NCBI GenBank assembly: GCA_002733605.1
Contig: NVWK01000011.1
Location: forward strand, 124,001 to 188,000
Direction: 5' to 3'
Length of the DNA: 64,000 nucleotides
Origin: Robiginitomaculum sp.
GTDB taxonomy: Bacteria; Pseudomonadota; Alphaproteobacteria; Caulobacterales; Maricaulaceae
A model generated the notes under the pieces. That model ran no database searches. It saw only the letters and a program-made list of their open reading frames with translations, and was not told where the DNA came from. How positions within the stretch are numbered: the stretch's first letter is position 1; each line of letters opens with the position of its first letter. Shown here in pieces: positions 18,561 through 26,692 of this stretch. The position numbers and the translations under genes were made by a program.

Positions 18561-19712
18561 ATGACCCTTACGCACTTAACCACCGCTAGTCTTTTCGCGC
18601 TGTCTTGCCTTGTGACGCCGCTGGCCGTGACGGCACAAGAAAACACATTGACCCCGGTTCATAAGATCATGCCAAAACAGGCGCGGATTCAAATTGCGCT
18701 TTTGCTGGATACGTCCAACTCGATGGACGGGTTAATCTCACAGGCCAAATCCCAGCTCTGGACATTGGTCAATGAGCTGGCGGAAGGTAAAAAATATGGT
18801 CGGGACCCGATTATAGAATTGGCGCTTTATGAATATGGCAATAGCAATATTTCCGTTTCCAAAGGCTATGTCCGCCAAGTCCTGAGCCTGACGACAGACC
18901 TTGACGACGTGTCCGAGAAATTGTTTGCGCTCCGTACCAATGGCGGTCAGGAATATGCCGGACACGTGATTATGACTTCGCTTGAAGAACTGGAATGGTC
19001 TACGGACAAAGACGATATGAAGCTGATTATTATTGCCGGCAACGAGCCCTTCACCCAAGGGCCGGTAAGCTACGAAACCGCGTGTGGACGGGCAAGGCGC
19101 AGCGGCATCATCATCGATACCATCCATTGCGGCGACGAACGCGAGGGTATTCAAACCAAATGGAAAGACGGGGCCGAATGTGCGGGCGGGATTTACATGA
19201 CCATCAATCAAGACGAGAAAATTGTCCATATCCCTTCCCCCTATGACGACGAAATCATTGCGTTGAACACCAAACTTAACGACACCTATTATGGCTATGG
19301 GGCCGAGGGTAAGCGCTATAAGGCGCGGCAAATGGTACAAGACAGCAATGCTGCCGCCATGAGCCCGAGCGCCCAACTTAGCCGGACAAAATCCAAAATC
19401 TCGTCTGCGTATAAAAATGAAAGCTGGGATTTGCTGGATGCATACAAGAAAGACGGCGACCGCATTCTCGAAATGGAAGAATCTGCGCTTCCCGACGAGC
19501 TTAAAGGTAAAACTGAAGCTGAACGTAAAATCTTTATCGAAGAGAAGTCGGCAGAACGTGCCCTGTTACAAACACAAATTTCTGAGCTGTCCAAAAAGCA
19601 ACGCGCATTTGTGACCCAAAAACGCAAAGACATGGCGACCACCAAAACCCTTGATACTGTTATGGTCACCGCCGTGCGCAAACAAGCCAAAGACAGCGGG
19701 TTTTCCTACTAA
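18561..19712 (+). CDS. Secreted von Willebrand factor type A domain protein
   Basis: Predicted periplasmic VWA protein of unknown function. A signal peptide (residues 1-27, ending VTAQE) is followed by a VWA domain beginning IQIALLLDTSNSMDG, where DTSNS matches the DxSxS metal-dependent adhesion motif. The domain runs to about residue 230 and contains conserved cysteines (YETACGRAR, DTIHCGDE, AECAGG). The C-terminal 130 residues are charged and probably helical (KTEAERKIFIEEKSAERALLQ). GGAGG precedes the ATG. No MoxR ATPase or other VWA partner is adjacent, so a chaperone role cannot be argued from context. Confidence 0.82.
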   Translation: MTLTHLTTASLFALSCLVTPLAVTAQENTLTPVHKIMPKQARIQIALLLDTSNSMDGLISQAKSQLWTLVNELAEGKKYGRDPIIELALYEYGNSNISVSKGYVRQVLSLTTDLDDVSEKLFALRTNGGQEYAGHVIMTSLEELEWSTDKDDMKLIIIAGNEPFTQGPVSYETACGRARRSGIIIDTIHCGDEREGIQTKWKDGAECAGGIYMTINQDEKIVHIPSPYDDEIIALNTKLNDTYYGYGAEGKRYKARQMVQDSNAAAMSPSAQLSRTKSKISSAYKNESWDLLDAYKKDGDRILEMEESALPDELKGKTEAERKIFIEEKSAERALLQTQISELSKKQRAFVTQKRKDMATTKTLDTVMVTAVRKQAKDSGFSY

Positions 19713-19718
19713 ACCGGT

Positions 19719-20114
19719 TTAATCCCAGTCGCGGCGGCGTAGAGTTAAAAGCACCTCATCGGCTTGGTTTTTTAAAACCAATGTCAGGTGCGAAACCTCT
19801 ATACGTTTTGCATTTTCAAGGATTTGAAAAAATTCTTGCTCGTCACGCAAGTTTGCACAGGCCATTTTAGTAGACATTAACGGGCCAATTTTTAACGCAG
19901 TCCCATCTTGGGCGAAACTTCCCGAAAACCGGTTGCAGCCACCATTGCCGTCAAGCTTCTCCCGTGATCCGAAATGTATGTACTGGTTCTCCACCGCGCT
20001 CCCCCATTCACTGCCCGCCAAAGACATTACGGTTTGGGGGTTGGTTTGAGAGGCCGCCTGACAAGCTGTCAAAATAGGGAGCAGAAACACAGATATGCGC
20101 TTCAATACTTTCAT
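19719..20114 (-). CDS. META/HslJ-domain lipoprotein
   Basis: Small lipoprotein with a META domain, the fold of E. coli HslJ. The start at 20114 gives the signal MKVLKRISVFLLPILTACQA (lipobox LTAC); an ATG four codons upstream overlaps the preceding gene. The domain signature NGGCNRFSGSFAQDG (about residues 55-69) and the MACANL cysteine are visible. It overlaps or abuts the end of the upstream Lrp-type gene and is convergent with the VWA gene; a 12-bp palindrome TAAACCGGTTTA spans the two stops. Function is unknown; HslJ is linked to heat shock and novobiocin tolerance in E. coli. Confidence 0.8.
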   Translation of the reverse strand: MKVLKRISVFLLPILTACQAASQTNPQTVMSLAGSEWGSAVENQYIHFGSREKLDGNGGCNRFSGSFAQDGTALKIGPLMSTKMACANLRDEQEFFQILENAKRIEVSHLTLVLKNQADEVLLTLRRRDWD

Positions 20115-20116
20115 GC

Positions 20117-20590
20117 CTAAAAGCAATCTTTGGGAAGTGGCAGATGGCCCGTATCTTTGAGGCGTTCCATCGCGAACGAGGAGGAAACATCGGCTAAGGG
20201 CGCGATGGCAATCAGTTTTTTATAGACCAGGTCATAGCCAGCCATATCCGGTACCAAAATTTTCAGCAGATAATCAACATCACCGCTCATGCGGTAAAAC
20301 TCGACAACTTCGGGCAGTAAAGCCACCCCCTTGGCAAAGGTTTGTAGCCAGTCCCGATTGTGTTGGTTGGTTTTGACAGAGACGAACACGGTCAAATTTA
20401 ACCCCAATTTATCCGGGTTCAGACGGGCGACGCGCCCTTCTATATAGCCCGCATCCTCCAACGCCTTGACCCGGCGCCACGCTGCGTTTTGGGACAGGCC
20501 AATGCGTTCGGAAATCGCCGACAGGCTTTCCGATGCATCGGTTTGCAGAGCCTCTAGCAAGGCAATATCAAGACGATCAAGCTTACTCAT
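20117..20590 (-). CDS. Lrp/AsnC-family transcriptional regulator
   Basis: Feast/famine regulator of 157 residues. The N-terminal winged HTH is clear (LDRLDIALLEALQTDASESL, then SERIGLSQNAAWRRVKALED), followed by the RAM effector domain (LNLTVFVSVKTNQHNRDW, EFYRMSGDVDYLLKILVPD). Members bind amino acids and act as octamers; the ligand is not evident. It lies 9 bp downstream of smr on the same strand, and the META lipoprotein follows directly. Confidence 0.92.
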   Translation of the reverse strand: MSKLDRLDIALLEALQTDASESLSAISERIGLSQNAAWRRVKALEDAGYIEGRVARLNPDKLGLNLTVFVSVKTNQHNRDWLQTFAKGVALLPEVVEFYRMSGDVDYLLKILVPDMAGYDLVYKKLIAIAPLADVSSSFAMERLKDTGHLPLPKDCF

Positions 20591-20599
20591 ATCCGAAAC

Positions 20600-21088
20600 C
20601 TATCCTTTATTACGTTTCAAAAATACATAAAAAGCACCGGTGCCGCCATGGCGAATATGGGCGGGTGCAAAACTGGCAACAAATGGGCGTAGCCGGGCCT
20701 CCATCAACCATCCCGGCAAGCTTTTGCGCAACACGCCTTCAAGGTTTGCGCCTTTGCCGGTCACAACAAGCACGCACCGTGCACCCCTATGATGGGCGCG
20801 GGTCAATTTATTGACGAGGGCAGGGAAAGCCTGATCACAGGTGAGATCATGGAGATCGATTTTAGTCTCAATGGCAATTTTGCCTTTGCGGACTTTTTTG
20901 TCAGATCGTATTTGTAAATCTGTGGGGGATTTGTGCAAAACCGGTTTGGGCGCAGGCGGTAAATGTATGTAGGACGGGCGCTTTAAAGCTTCCGAGCGAT
21001 GCAAAGATTGGGAAAGCGGATGCACAGTGCGCGCAACCCTGTGCCAGATGTTTAAATCATTTTGCGTTAATGGCCGGGGGGTTTTCAT
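20600..21088 (-). CDS. Smr-domain protein
   Basis: Protein with a C-terminal Smr (small MutS-related) domain, which in other proteins nicks DNA or RNA. Motifs IDLHDLTCDQAFPALVNKL and VLVVTGKGANLEGVLRKSLP plus the HGGTGAFYVFLKR ending are typical of the free-standing family (162 residues). Its ATG overlaps the mltA stop by four bases. The tim44-mltA-smr order is shared with many alphaproteobacteria, with no established functional link. Confidence 0.9.
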   Translation of the reverse strand: MKTPRPLTQNDLNIWHRVARTVHPLSQSLHRSEALKRPSYIHLPPAPKPVLHKSPTDLQIRSDKKVRKGKIAIETKIDLHDLTCDQAFPALVNKLTRAHHRGARCVLVVTGKGANLEGVLRKSLPGWLMEARLRPFVASFAPAHIRHGGTGAFYVFLKRNKG

Positions 21089-22455
21089 GTTTCCGGCTCA
21101 TGATCTTCTTTGGTATTTTCTTTGGTATTTTCTTTGGAATCTTCGGGGTCTGAATCCTCATGCACTGATGTTTCAAGAGCTGGTATCTCCAGAGCTGGCG
21201 CCTCAAGTGCTAACTGGACGTCTTCCGCCAAAGCGCACGGGAGCACATATGTCCAGCCAGCTTTGTGTTTCATAACGCCGGCCCGTGCCCCCGCGTCAAG
21301 CCCCGCACCAAAATACATATCGCCGCGTTTGGCGCCTTTTATGGCCGATCCCGTATCTTGGGCCACGACCAAGGCACCGGCTGGCTTGCCTATGAAATCG
21401 TCGGCTTTTTGCGGCAGTGTTGTGTTGAGCCAAATCAGGGCGCCATAGGGATGAAAACGTGGGTCTACCGCCAATGAACCCATATTTGTGAGCGGGACAC
21501 CCATTGCCCCTCTTGGCCCGAGTCCCTCTATCAAATGCTCGGTTTTGAAAAATATATAGCGCGGGTTTTCGTTCATGAGCGCCCGTGTGGCCTCGGGGCC
21601 GGCTTTGGCCATCCAGTCTTCAATGGCCTGTTTCGAGGCCTCGGTGCGGGTCATTTCGCCGCGCGTGATCAACACCCGTCCGATGGATTTGTATTTTTGG
21701 CTATTATGGCCGTTAAAGGCGGCCATATAGCGTGTCCCGTCCTTGAATTGGATGCGGCCAGACCCTTGTATTTGTAAAAAGAACACATCAATCGGACGGC
21801 CATAGGCCAAGACTTTCGAAGAGCCGGCATTTAAGGATTTGCGTGGCAGGGTGCGGGTTTTTTCGTCAGTTGGGCGGGCAAGAACAGGTTCGGAAAATTC
21901 CGCGTCGGGCTGTAAACGGACTTCGATTTCGGGGGCGTAATAGGCGGTCAGCAGGCCCGGTTTTGTGTTCTCCTTTCCTTGTAAAGCTATGGGCGCAAAC
22001 CAGGTTTGGAAAAATTCCCGGGCAGGATCAGAGCCGGGTTCGGCACCCACCGCTTTTTGGCAGACCTCGCGCCAGTCTTTATACTGGCCATATTCGGACA
22101 CAGTTTTGTGGAGCCGGGCTTCATCCTTACGCCGCGCCCACACGCCACAGCTTTTGACAAAGGCTTGCAGGGCCGGTTCCAAGTCCGTGTCTGCCCAAAA
22201 TTCCAAATCTACAAACATGTTTTCATTTTGCGTTTGTACGTCTGGTTCAGGGTCTACAATCAGGGGCGGGGCTGGAGGCAGGATCGGGGTTTGCGGTTCG
22301 GTTTCAGGCTCTATTTCCGGTTCTGGAATTACAATCGGCGGGTCTTCGGGGGTGTGTTGCGGGGCGGGCGGAATTGGCGCGGGGGTTTCCATCGTTGCGC
22401 AGGCGCCGAGCGCGCTGATGACACACCCTAATCCAAATACCTTTAGCCGCCACAT
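21085..22455 (-). CDS. mltA: Membrane-bound lytic murein transglycosylase A (MltA)
   Basis: Outer-membrane lipoprotein that cleaves glycan strands to 1,6-anhydro muropeptides. The lipobox is LGAC (Cys19), followed by a Pro/Glu-rich linker (about residues 24-72). The MltA and 3D domains follow, with IQGSGRIQFKDGTRYMAAFNG and the catalytic-aspartate region VAQDTGSAIKGAKRGDMYFG. The last 40 residues are a repetitive acidic tail (ALEAPALEIPALE, KENTKENTKED) that normal MltA proteins lack. The products feed the AmgK/MurU recycling route encoded at the right end of this window. Probably cotranscribed with the upstream tim44-like gene, 6 bp away. Confidence 0.92.
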   Translation of the reverse strand: MWRLKVFGLGCVISALGACATMETPAPIPPAPQHTPEDPPIVIPEPEIEPETEPQTPILPPAPPLIVDPEPDVQTQNENMFVDLEFWADTDLEPALQAFVKSCGVWARRKDEARLHKTVSEYGQYKDWREVCQKAVGAEPGSDPAREFFQTWFAPIALQGKENTKPGLLTAYYAPEIEVRLQPDAEFSEPVLARPTDEKTRTLPRKSLNAGSSKVLAYGRPIDVFFLQIQGSGRIQFKDGTRYMAAFNGHNSQKYKSIGRVLITRGEMTRTEASKQAIEDWMAKAGPEATRALMNENPRYIFFKTEHLIEGLGPRGAMGVPLTNMGSLAVDPRFHPYGALIWLNTTLPQKADDFIGKPAGALVVAQDTGSAIKGAKRGDMYFGAGLDAGARAGVMKHKAGWTYVLPCALAEDVQLALEAPALEIPALETSVHEDSDPEDSKENTKENTKEDHEPET

Positions 22456-22461
22456 TTTCGG

Positions 22462-23169
22462 CTATTCAATATCGGGGGAGTGATCCGGGCCATCCGTTTC
22501 GCCCTCAAGCGTATCATGGGGCTCGACAGAGCATAAAACCCAGTTCGGGTTTTTTGAGCTTAAAGTACGCTCATAGCTCCAAACCTCTTTGACCCGTGAC
22601 AGCACATCCAGATCACCGCTGACAATTTCGCCGTTTTTATCCACCAAAGCTGTCGCCAGTTCGGCCAGATAAACAACGCCGATCCGGCCGGTTTTTCCGG
22701 TGCGGGACGCGCTAACAATCTCGGCGCTGACAAGGCGGGCCAAATCTGTGGTCTGGCTGAGGTCTTTTTCTTCACGTTCGTCAATGGCGGCGTAATAAGC
22801 CTCTTTCACTTGCGCGTTCAACAGATTTTCGAGGATGTCTTTATCCCCGTCCGCATAGGCTTCCAAAATCATGCCGTAAACGGTCTTCGCCCCGTCCAGA
22901 AATACGGGGACGCTAAACTCTTTGTCTGCTGCATAAATTGCTTTCAAACCCTCGGCGGCGGGCCCTTCAAACTCGGGTGCCGGTGCGGAAGCATCTTTGG
23001 GCTCGAGGTTTCTTAAAAGGTTTTCCGGATCAAGGATGGGCCTCTTGTTTTTATCTGAATTCTGATCCGAGTTTTGGTCCGAATCCTGGCCAACATTCTT
23101 GCCAAGAACCGAAAACAACATCGCCCCGACAATCAAAGCCAAAACCGCATATAAAATTATTTCCTGCAT
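22462..23169 (-). CDS. Tim44/TimA-like membrane-anchored protein
   Basis: Inner-membrane-anchored protein with a Tim44-like domain. The start at 23169 (MQEIILYAVLALIVGAMLFS) places the single N-terminal helix at the very beginning, as in the family; an upstream ATG at 23202 is less likely. A repetitive linker of Asp/Gln/Asn/Ser (GQDSDQNSDQNSDKNK) leads to the Tim44 domain (AEGLKAIYAADKEF to the C-terminus). In Caulobacter the related TimA is an inner-membrane protein of unknown process. It is divergent from secB, an arrangement shared with other alphaproteobacteria. Confidence 0.85.
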   Translation of the reverse strand: MQEIILYAVLALIVGAMLFSVLGKNVGQDSDQNSDQNSDKNKRPILDPENLLRNLEPKDASAPAPEFEGPAAEGLKAIYAADKEFSVPVFLDGAKTVYGMILEAYADGDKDILENLLNAQVKEAYYAAIDEREEKDLSQTTDLARLVSAEIVSASRTGKTGRIGVVYLAELATALVDKNGEIVSGDLDVLSRVKEVWSYERTLSSKNPNWVLCSVEPHDTLEGETDGPDHSPDIE

Positions 23170-23279
23170 GGATTTGCTTTCTTTAAGAATTACACCTGAC
23201 AAGGCTTGTATTACGCGGCAACAGCCGTCATATACAGCTACAACATAGAAACTATTTACACGAAAACCAAGAGGCAGTT

Positions 23280-23912
23280 ATGGCCAAAGACAAAAAAGAC
23301 ACAGCAAAAGACAAGGCAAAGGCCAAACCCAAAAAAGCTGCACCTAAAAAACGGGCTCCAAAAGCCAAAAAAGAAACCGTTCAAGCGACGGCCCAGAAAT
23401 CAGCGACACAAGCTGTAGATCAGGCGCCCGAGCAACCGACTGCACAGCCTACTGCGCCGCAAGAACCAATGTTGCGTATTCTGGCCCAATATACCAAAGA
23501 TGCAAGCTTTGAAAATCCGAATGCGCCGGACAGTCTGCGCTCTGACCAAGGCGCGCCCGAGATTAACCTCAGCATCGAGATTGGCCGGCAAATGCTGGAA
23601 GCCAATGTGGCTGAAGTTGTGCTCATGCTTTCCGCCAAAGCCGAGCGCGATGGTAAAGCCGTATTTTTGTGCGAGCTTGAATATGCAGGCCTGTTCAGTT
23701 TCGGCGGCATTAGCGAGGAGCAAATCCTGCCAATGATGATGATCGAATGTCCACGTTTACTGTTCCCATTTGCCCGTCAAATTATGGCAGAGATGACACA
23801 GAATGGTGGATACCCGCCAATCTTGTTGGAACCGCCGGACTTTGCCGCCATGTTCCGCGAAGAAATGCTCCGCCGTGCCGCCCAGCAAGGCGAAGGCGCT
23901 GCCATCAATTAA
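23280..23912 (+). CDS. secB: Protein-export chaperone SecB with N-terminal extension
   Basis: Tetrameric cytosolic chaperone that holds preproteins for SecA. The SecB core begins near residue 64 (MLRILAQYTKDASFENPNAP) and includes PEINLSIEIG, CELEYAGLFSFGGI and the C-terminal PILLEPPDFAAMFREE. The first 63 residues are an extra segment made almost only of Lys, Ala, Pro, Gln and Thr; it resembles a histone H1-like basic tail. An AAGAGG ribosome site at 23267-23272 precedes the ATG, so the extension is probably real; there is no in-frame ATG before M64. It is 3 bp from dapB. Confidence 0.9.
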   Translation: MAKDKKDTAKDKAKAKPKKAAPKKRAPKAKKETVQATAQKSATQAVDQAPEQPTAQPTAPQEPMLRILAQYTKDASFENPNAPDSLRSDQGAPEINLSIEIGRQMLEANVAEVVLMLSAKAERDGKAVFLCELEYAGLFSFGGISEEQILPMMMIECPRLLFPFARQIMAEMTQNGGYPPILLEPPDFAAMFREEMLRRAAQQGEGAAIN

Positions 23913-23915
23913 CCC

Positions 23916-24677
23916 ATGAGTTCCGCACCCGCAAAAATTGGTATTTTGGGTGCAGAAGGCCGTATGGGCCGGGCGTTATTACACGAGATTGAAAAACACG
24001 AAGGGGCGCAGCTTGTCTGTGCCCTGACCTCGCTCGAGTCTGCAAATACCGGTGCGCCCTATGGCCCGACCGTGTTGAGCGCCGATGTTGGCGCCGCTTT
24101 GCAAAACTGTGATGCTCTCATCGATTTCTCTCATCCGAAGGCGGCGATTGACGCGGCTCTACTGATGCACAGCACACCGTGCAAAACGCTTGTTACGGGC
24201 ACGACCGGATATTCGGAAACCGAAGAAGAGGCGCTGATTGCGTCTGCGAGCCAGATTACTCTGGTGAAGTCCGGAAATTTTTCTGTCGGGATTTGTCTGC
24301 TGGAATCCCTCGTGGAGATAGCCGCCAGAACCCTGAACAATACGGATTGGGATGCCAGCATTCTCGACATTCACCATCGCCATAAAATAGACGCACCCTC
24401 CGGCACAGCTCTTATGCTTGGTCACGCGGTTGAGCGCGGGCAAAATGCCAGTGGCCGTAGCGGGGGCAATGTGCCAAAAATTGAATATGCAGCCCAACGC
24501 ATTGGTGGTGTGATCGGTGTGCATCATGTGTCTTTGGCCAGCGAACTTGAAACCCTGACCCTGTCCCATAGCGCCAATGACCGTTCGGTTTTTGCGGCCG
24601 GTGCGCTCACCGCGGCCCTCTGGGCGATTGGGCAACCAAACGGGCTGTACACAATGCAGGATGTATTGGGGTTATAA
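23916..24677 (+). CDS. dapB: 4-hydroxy-tetrahydrodipicolinate reductase DapB
   Basis: Lysine/meso-diaminopimelate pathway reductase. The N-terminal NAD(P)H-binding motif is IGILGAEGRMGRALL (residues 8-22) and the signature HHRHKIDAPSGTALMLG (from about residue 152) contains the substrate-binding and catalytic His and Lys residues. The length of 253 is usual. It starts 3 bp after secB and its end is followed immediately by a GNAT gene, suggesting cotranscription. No other dap genes are in the window. Confidence 0.96.
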   Translation: MSSAPAKIGILGAEGRMGRALLHEIEKHEGAQLVCALTSLESANTGAPYGPTVLSADVGAALQNCDALIDFSHPKAAIDAALLMHSTPCKTLVTGTTGYSETEEEALIASASQITLVKSGNFSVGICLLESLVEIAARTLNNTDWDASILDIHHRHKIDAPSGTALMLGHAVERGQNASGRSGGNVPKIEYAAQRIGGVIGVHHVSLASELETLTLSHSANDRSVFAAGALTAALWAIGQPNGLYTMQDVLGL

Positions 24678-24678
24678 A

Positions 24679-25134
24679 GTGCAGTTGCGCCTAGACGATC
24701 TTAACGGCCCGGAATTTCAAACGCTTTTGCAAACCCACCTTGATGATGCTTATAAAAATTCGCCGGCGGACAGCGTGTATGCACTCGACATAAAAGCCCT
24801 GCAACACCCCGATATTGCCTTTTGGAGTGTTTGGGACGGGGAGGTTTTGTTGGGGTGCGGGGCGTTGAAAGAGCTGGATAAAACCCACGGGGAAATTAAA
24901 TCCATGCGCACAACGGCTGAGGCAGTGCGGCGCGGGGTGGCGAGCAAAATCGTTGCCCATATTATCGATCAGGCCAAGGCGCGTGGCTACCAACGCCTGT
25001 CTTTGGAAACCGGGTCTAATGATGCTTATATTCCTGCCCGGGCGCTATATGCCAAATTTGGCTTCAAGCCTTGCGGCCCGTTCGCGCAATATACGCCTGA
25101 CAGTTTTAGCGCTTTAATGACATTGGCGCTCTAG
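24679..25134 (+). CDS. GNAT-family N-acetyltransferase
   Basis: Putative acetyltransferase of unknown substrate. The start is taken as GTG 24679, two bases after the dapB stop, because the resulting N-terminus (M-QLRLDDLNGPEFQTLLQTHL) matches the usual beginning of this subgroup and a TTGGGG lies 7 bases upstream. An ATG at 24661 inside dapB is the alternative. Acetyl-CoA-site features are in MRTTAEAVRRGVASKIVAHI, followed by LSLETGSNDAYIPARALYAK. About 151 residues. Confidence 0.85.
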   Translation: MQLRLDDLNGPEFQTLLQTHLDDAYKNSPADSVYALDIKALQHPDIAFWSVWDGEVLLGCGALKELDKTHGEIKSMRTTAEAVRRGVASKIVAHIIDQAKARGYQRLSLETGSNDAYIPARALYAKFGFKPCGPFAQYTPDSFSALMTLAL

Positions 25135-25148
25135 CCACCACTCGCCAA

Positions 25149-25628
25149 CTACCACTCGCCTGTATTTTCCATGTCTTTCCACGGGGCTTGCGCGGGCAAA
25201 TCGTCGCCCTCTTGCAACAACTCAAATGAGATATTGTCCGGCGAACGGACAAAGGCCATATGTCCACAGCGAGGCGGACGGTTAATCGTGTAACCCATAT
25301 CCATCAGGCGCTGACACAGCTCGTAAATATCTTGAGTGTAATAGGCCAAATGACCGAAATTACGCCCTCCGTCATAGCCTTGCGCCTCTTCACCTTCATC
25401 GGGCCAGTTATAGGTCAACTCCAACAAAGGCAGGCCGGTCACATGGCCGGTGATCGGCAGTTCTACATTTGCGTGTTCAATATCGTCAACACTGGCCAGA
25501 AAAATTAAGCTGAAACGGGCCTTTTCATTGTCCATGCGCCGCACCTGTTTCAGGCCCAGCCCTTCGCAATAAAACCGCAGGCTTTCGTCTATGTCGCGTA
25601 TGCGTACCATTGTGTGTAGGAACTTCAT
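25149..25628 (-). CDS. VOC-superfamily protein (glyoxalase I-like)
   Basis: Metal-binding glyoxalase-fold enzyme, 159 residues. The beginning (MKFLHTMVRIRDIDESLRFY) and the end (GHMAFVRSPDNISFELLQEG) resemble lactoylglutathione lyase, including His5-type and Glu metal ligands. If it is GloA it would detoxify methylglyoxal with glutathione; a GST is encoded at 42.1 kb. The leader contains one copy of the ~40-bp hairpin element (25647-25687), ending 18 nt before the ATG. The exact substrate remains open. Confidence 0.8.
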   Translation of the reverse strand: MKFLHTMVRIRDIDESLRFYCEGLGLKQVRRMDNEKARFSLIFLASVDDIEHANVELPITGHVTGLPLLELTYNWPDEGEEAQGYDGGRNFGHLAYYTQDIYELCQRLMDMGYTINRPPRCGHMAFVRSPDNISFELLQEGDDLPAQAPWKDMENTGEW

Positions 25629-25646
25629 GTTGTTGGTCTCTCTTTA

Positions 25647-25687
25647 TACATTCCCGGTCAGGCCTTCGGCCTTCCTCGCCTCTTGTT
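25647..25687 (-). repeat. Leader hairpin element, copy 1 (upstream of VOC gene)
   Basis: On the minus strand the element runs from AACAAGAGGCGAGG, through the hairpin AGGCC-GAA-GGCCT, to GACCGGGAATGTA. It has the same orientation as the VOC gene and ends 18 nt before its ATG. Confidence 0.8.
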
Positions 25688-25691
25688 GTTG

Positions 25692-26609
25692 TTATTGTTG
25701 ATACAAATACAAGCTCACGCTTTCATGGCGGAAGCTGCGCAGTCTGCTGGTTTTATTGCCTGTCTTTTTATCCATTGGCAAGCCAAGACCAACAATATCC
25801 TCAAACACCGCGTGGGCATTTTCAAGTTTTAGAATAATGCTGTATTCTATTTCTATCGCGTCTTCACGCGCGTGTTGTTTGGTAAAGAAGAACGGATGGC
25901 TGTCTTTGTCGAGCGTTTTGCCCTTGGCGGGGTTATGAACACAAATTTCCATATCCGAGCCATCGGAATAGATATCACAGCCATGGCCTGTCCCGTTCCA
26001 GTTTTTGACCGCTTGACGCTCTAGCCCCAGCGCGCTCTCAAACAGTTTCCGGTAGGCTGCGCGGTTCGTCGTGCCCACTTGTATGTGCACAGGGTTTGCG
26101 CCAACGACCAAGGGCCGGACCGGGACAAAACCTGCCCGTTCTTCGATCAGTTCGTCGCGCATGAGGCCCGGGCCACCGGCATGGTATTTTCGTGCCACAA
26201 ATGCGCCGATGAGAGCCCAGATCGCGATGAGGGCAAAGAAGATGGAAAATTCCCAGACCAGATAACCCGGCTCGAACACACGCGATTCACCACTAAATTT
26301 CCAAACGCCCCATAGGCCGACATTGATAAGCGCAAAGGCAATTGGTGTCAGGGCCAAGATCAGCAACGCGCCACCCGCCATATACATGGAAAACCGTGGC
26401 ATGTTGACCTTGCGGTATGCCCGCACAAATGCAGCTTTGGTCAGGCGGAGATCCTGCATATTATTGGCGATCTGATAGTCCCAGTCCGTAGCCGCTTCGA
26501 CGCCTAAACGGCGACGGGCCCAAAATGCCCAAAACCCGAACACACAAGCCAACGCCGCCAAGCCACCAATGGCCCACATAAACGATATGCCTCGAAAAAA
26601 ATCACTCAT
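25692..26609 (-). CDS. Membrane protein of unknown function
   Basis: I do not recognise a family. The start at 26609 (MSDFFRGISFMWAIGG) is preceded, 2 nt away, by a leader hairpin element; a longer frame reading back into that repeat is rejected. About 305 residues. Three probable membrane helices are visible (about residues 8-30 WAIGGLAALACVFGFWAFWA, 75-95 and 115-140 SIFFALIAIWALIGAF). They are followed by a soluble C-terminal half of mixed composition (VRPLVVGANPVHIQVGTTNR, ENAHAVFEDIVGLGLPMDKK). Downstream is the VOC gene, 63 bp away, so both may share control through their repeats. Confidence 0.6.
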   Translation of the reverse strand: MSDFFRGISFMWAIGGLAALACVFGFWAFWARRRLGVEAATDWDYQIANNMQDLRLTKAAFVRAYRKVNMPRFSMYMAGGALLILALTPIAFALINVGLWGVWKFSGESRVFEPGYLVWEFSIFFALIAIWALIGAFVARKYHAGGPGLMRDELIEERAGFVPVRPLVVGANPVHIQVGTTNRAAYRKLFESALGLERQAVKNWNGTGHGCDIYSDGSDMEICVHNPAKGKTLDKDSHPFFFTKQHAREDAIEIEYSIILKLENAHAVFEDIVGLGLPMDKKTGNKTSRLRSFRHESVSLYLYQQ

Positions 26610-26611
26610 GA

Positions 26612-26652
26612 TGCATTCCCGGTCAGGCCTACGGCCTTCCTCGCCTCTTGTT
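26612..26652 (-). repeat. Leader hairpin element, copy 2a (upstream of membrane-protein gene)
   Basis: Minus-strand sequence from AACAAGAGGCGAGG through stem AGGCC-GTA-GGCCT variant to GACCGGGAATGCA, stopping 2 nt before the ATG at 26609. Confidence 0.8.
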
Positions 26653-26692
26653 ATTGTTTTCCGTTCACCCACGCGCAGGCGGGGGCTCTGTA

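Noticed and set aside
25692-26672. Longer membrane protein starting at 26672
   Set aside because: The extra N-terminus is translated repeat; MSDFF at 26609 fits the leader-element spacing.
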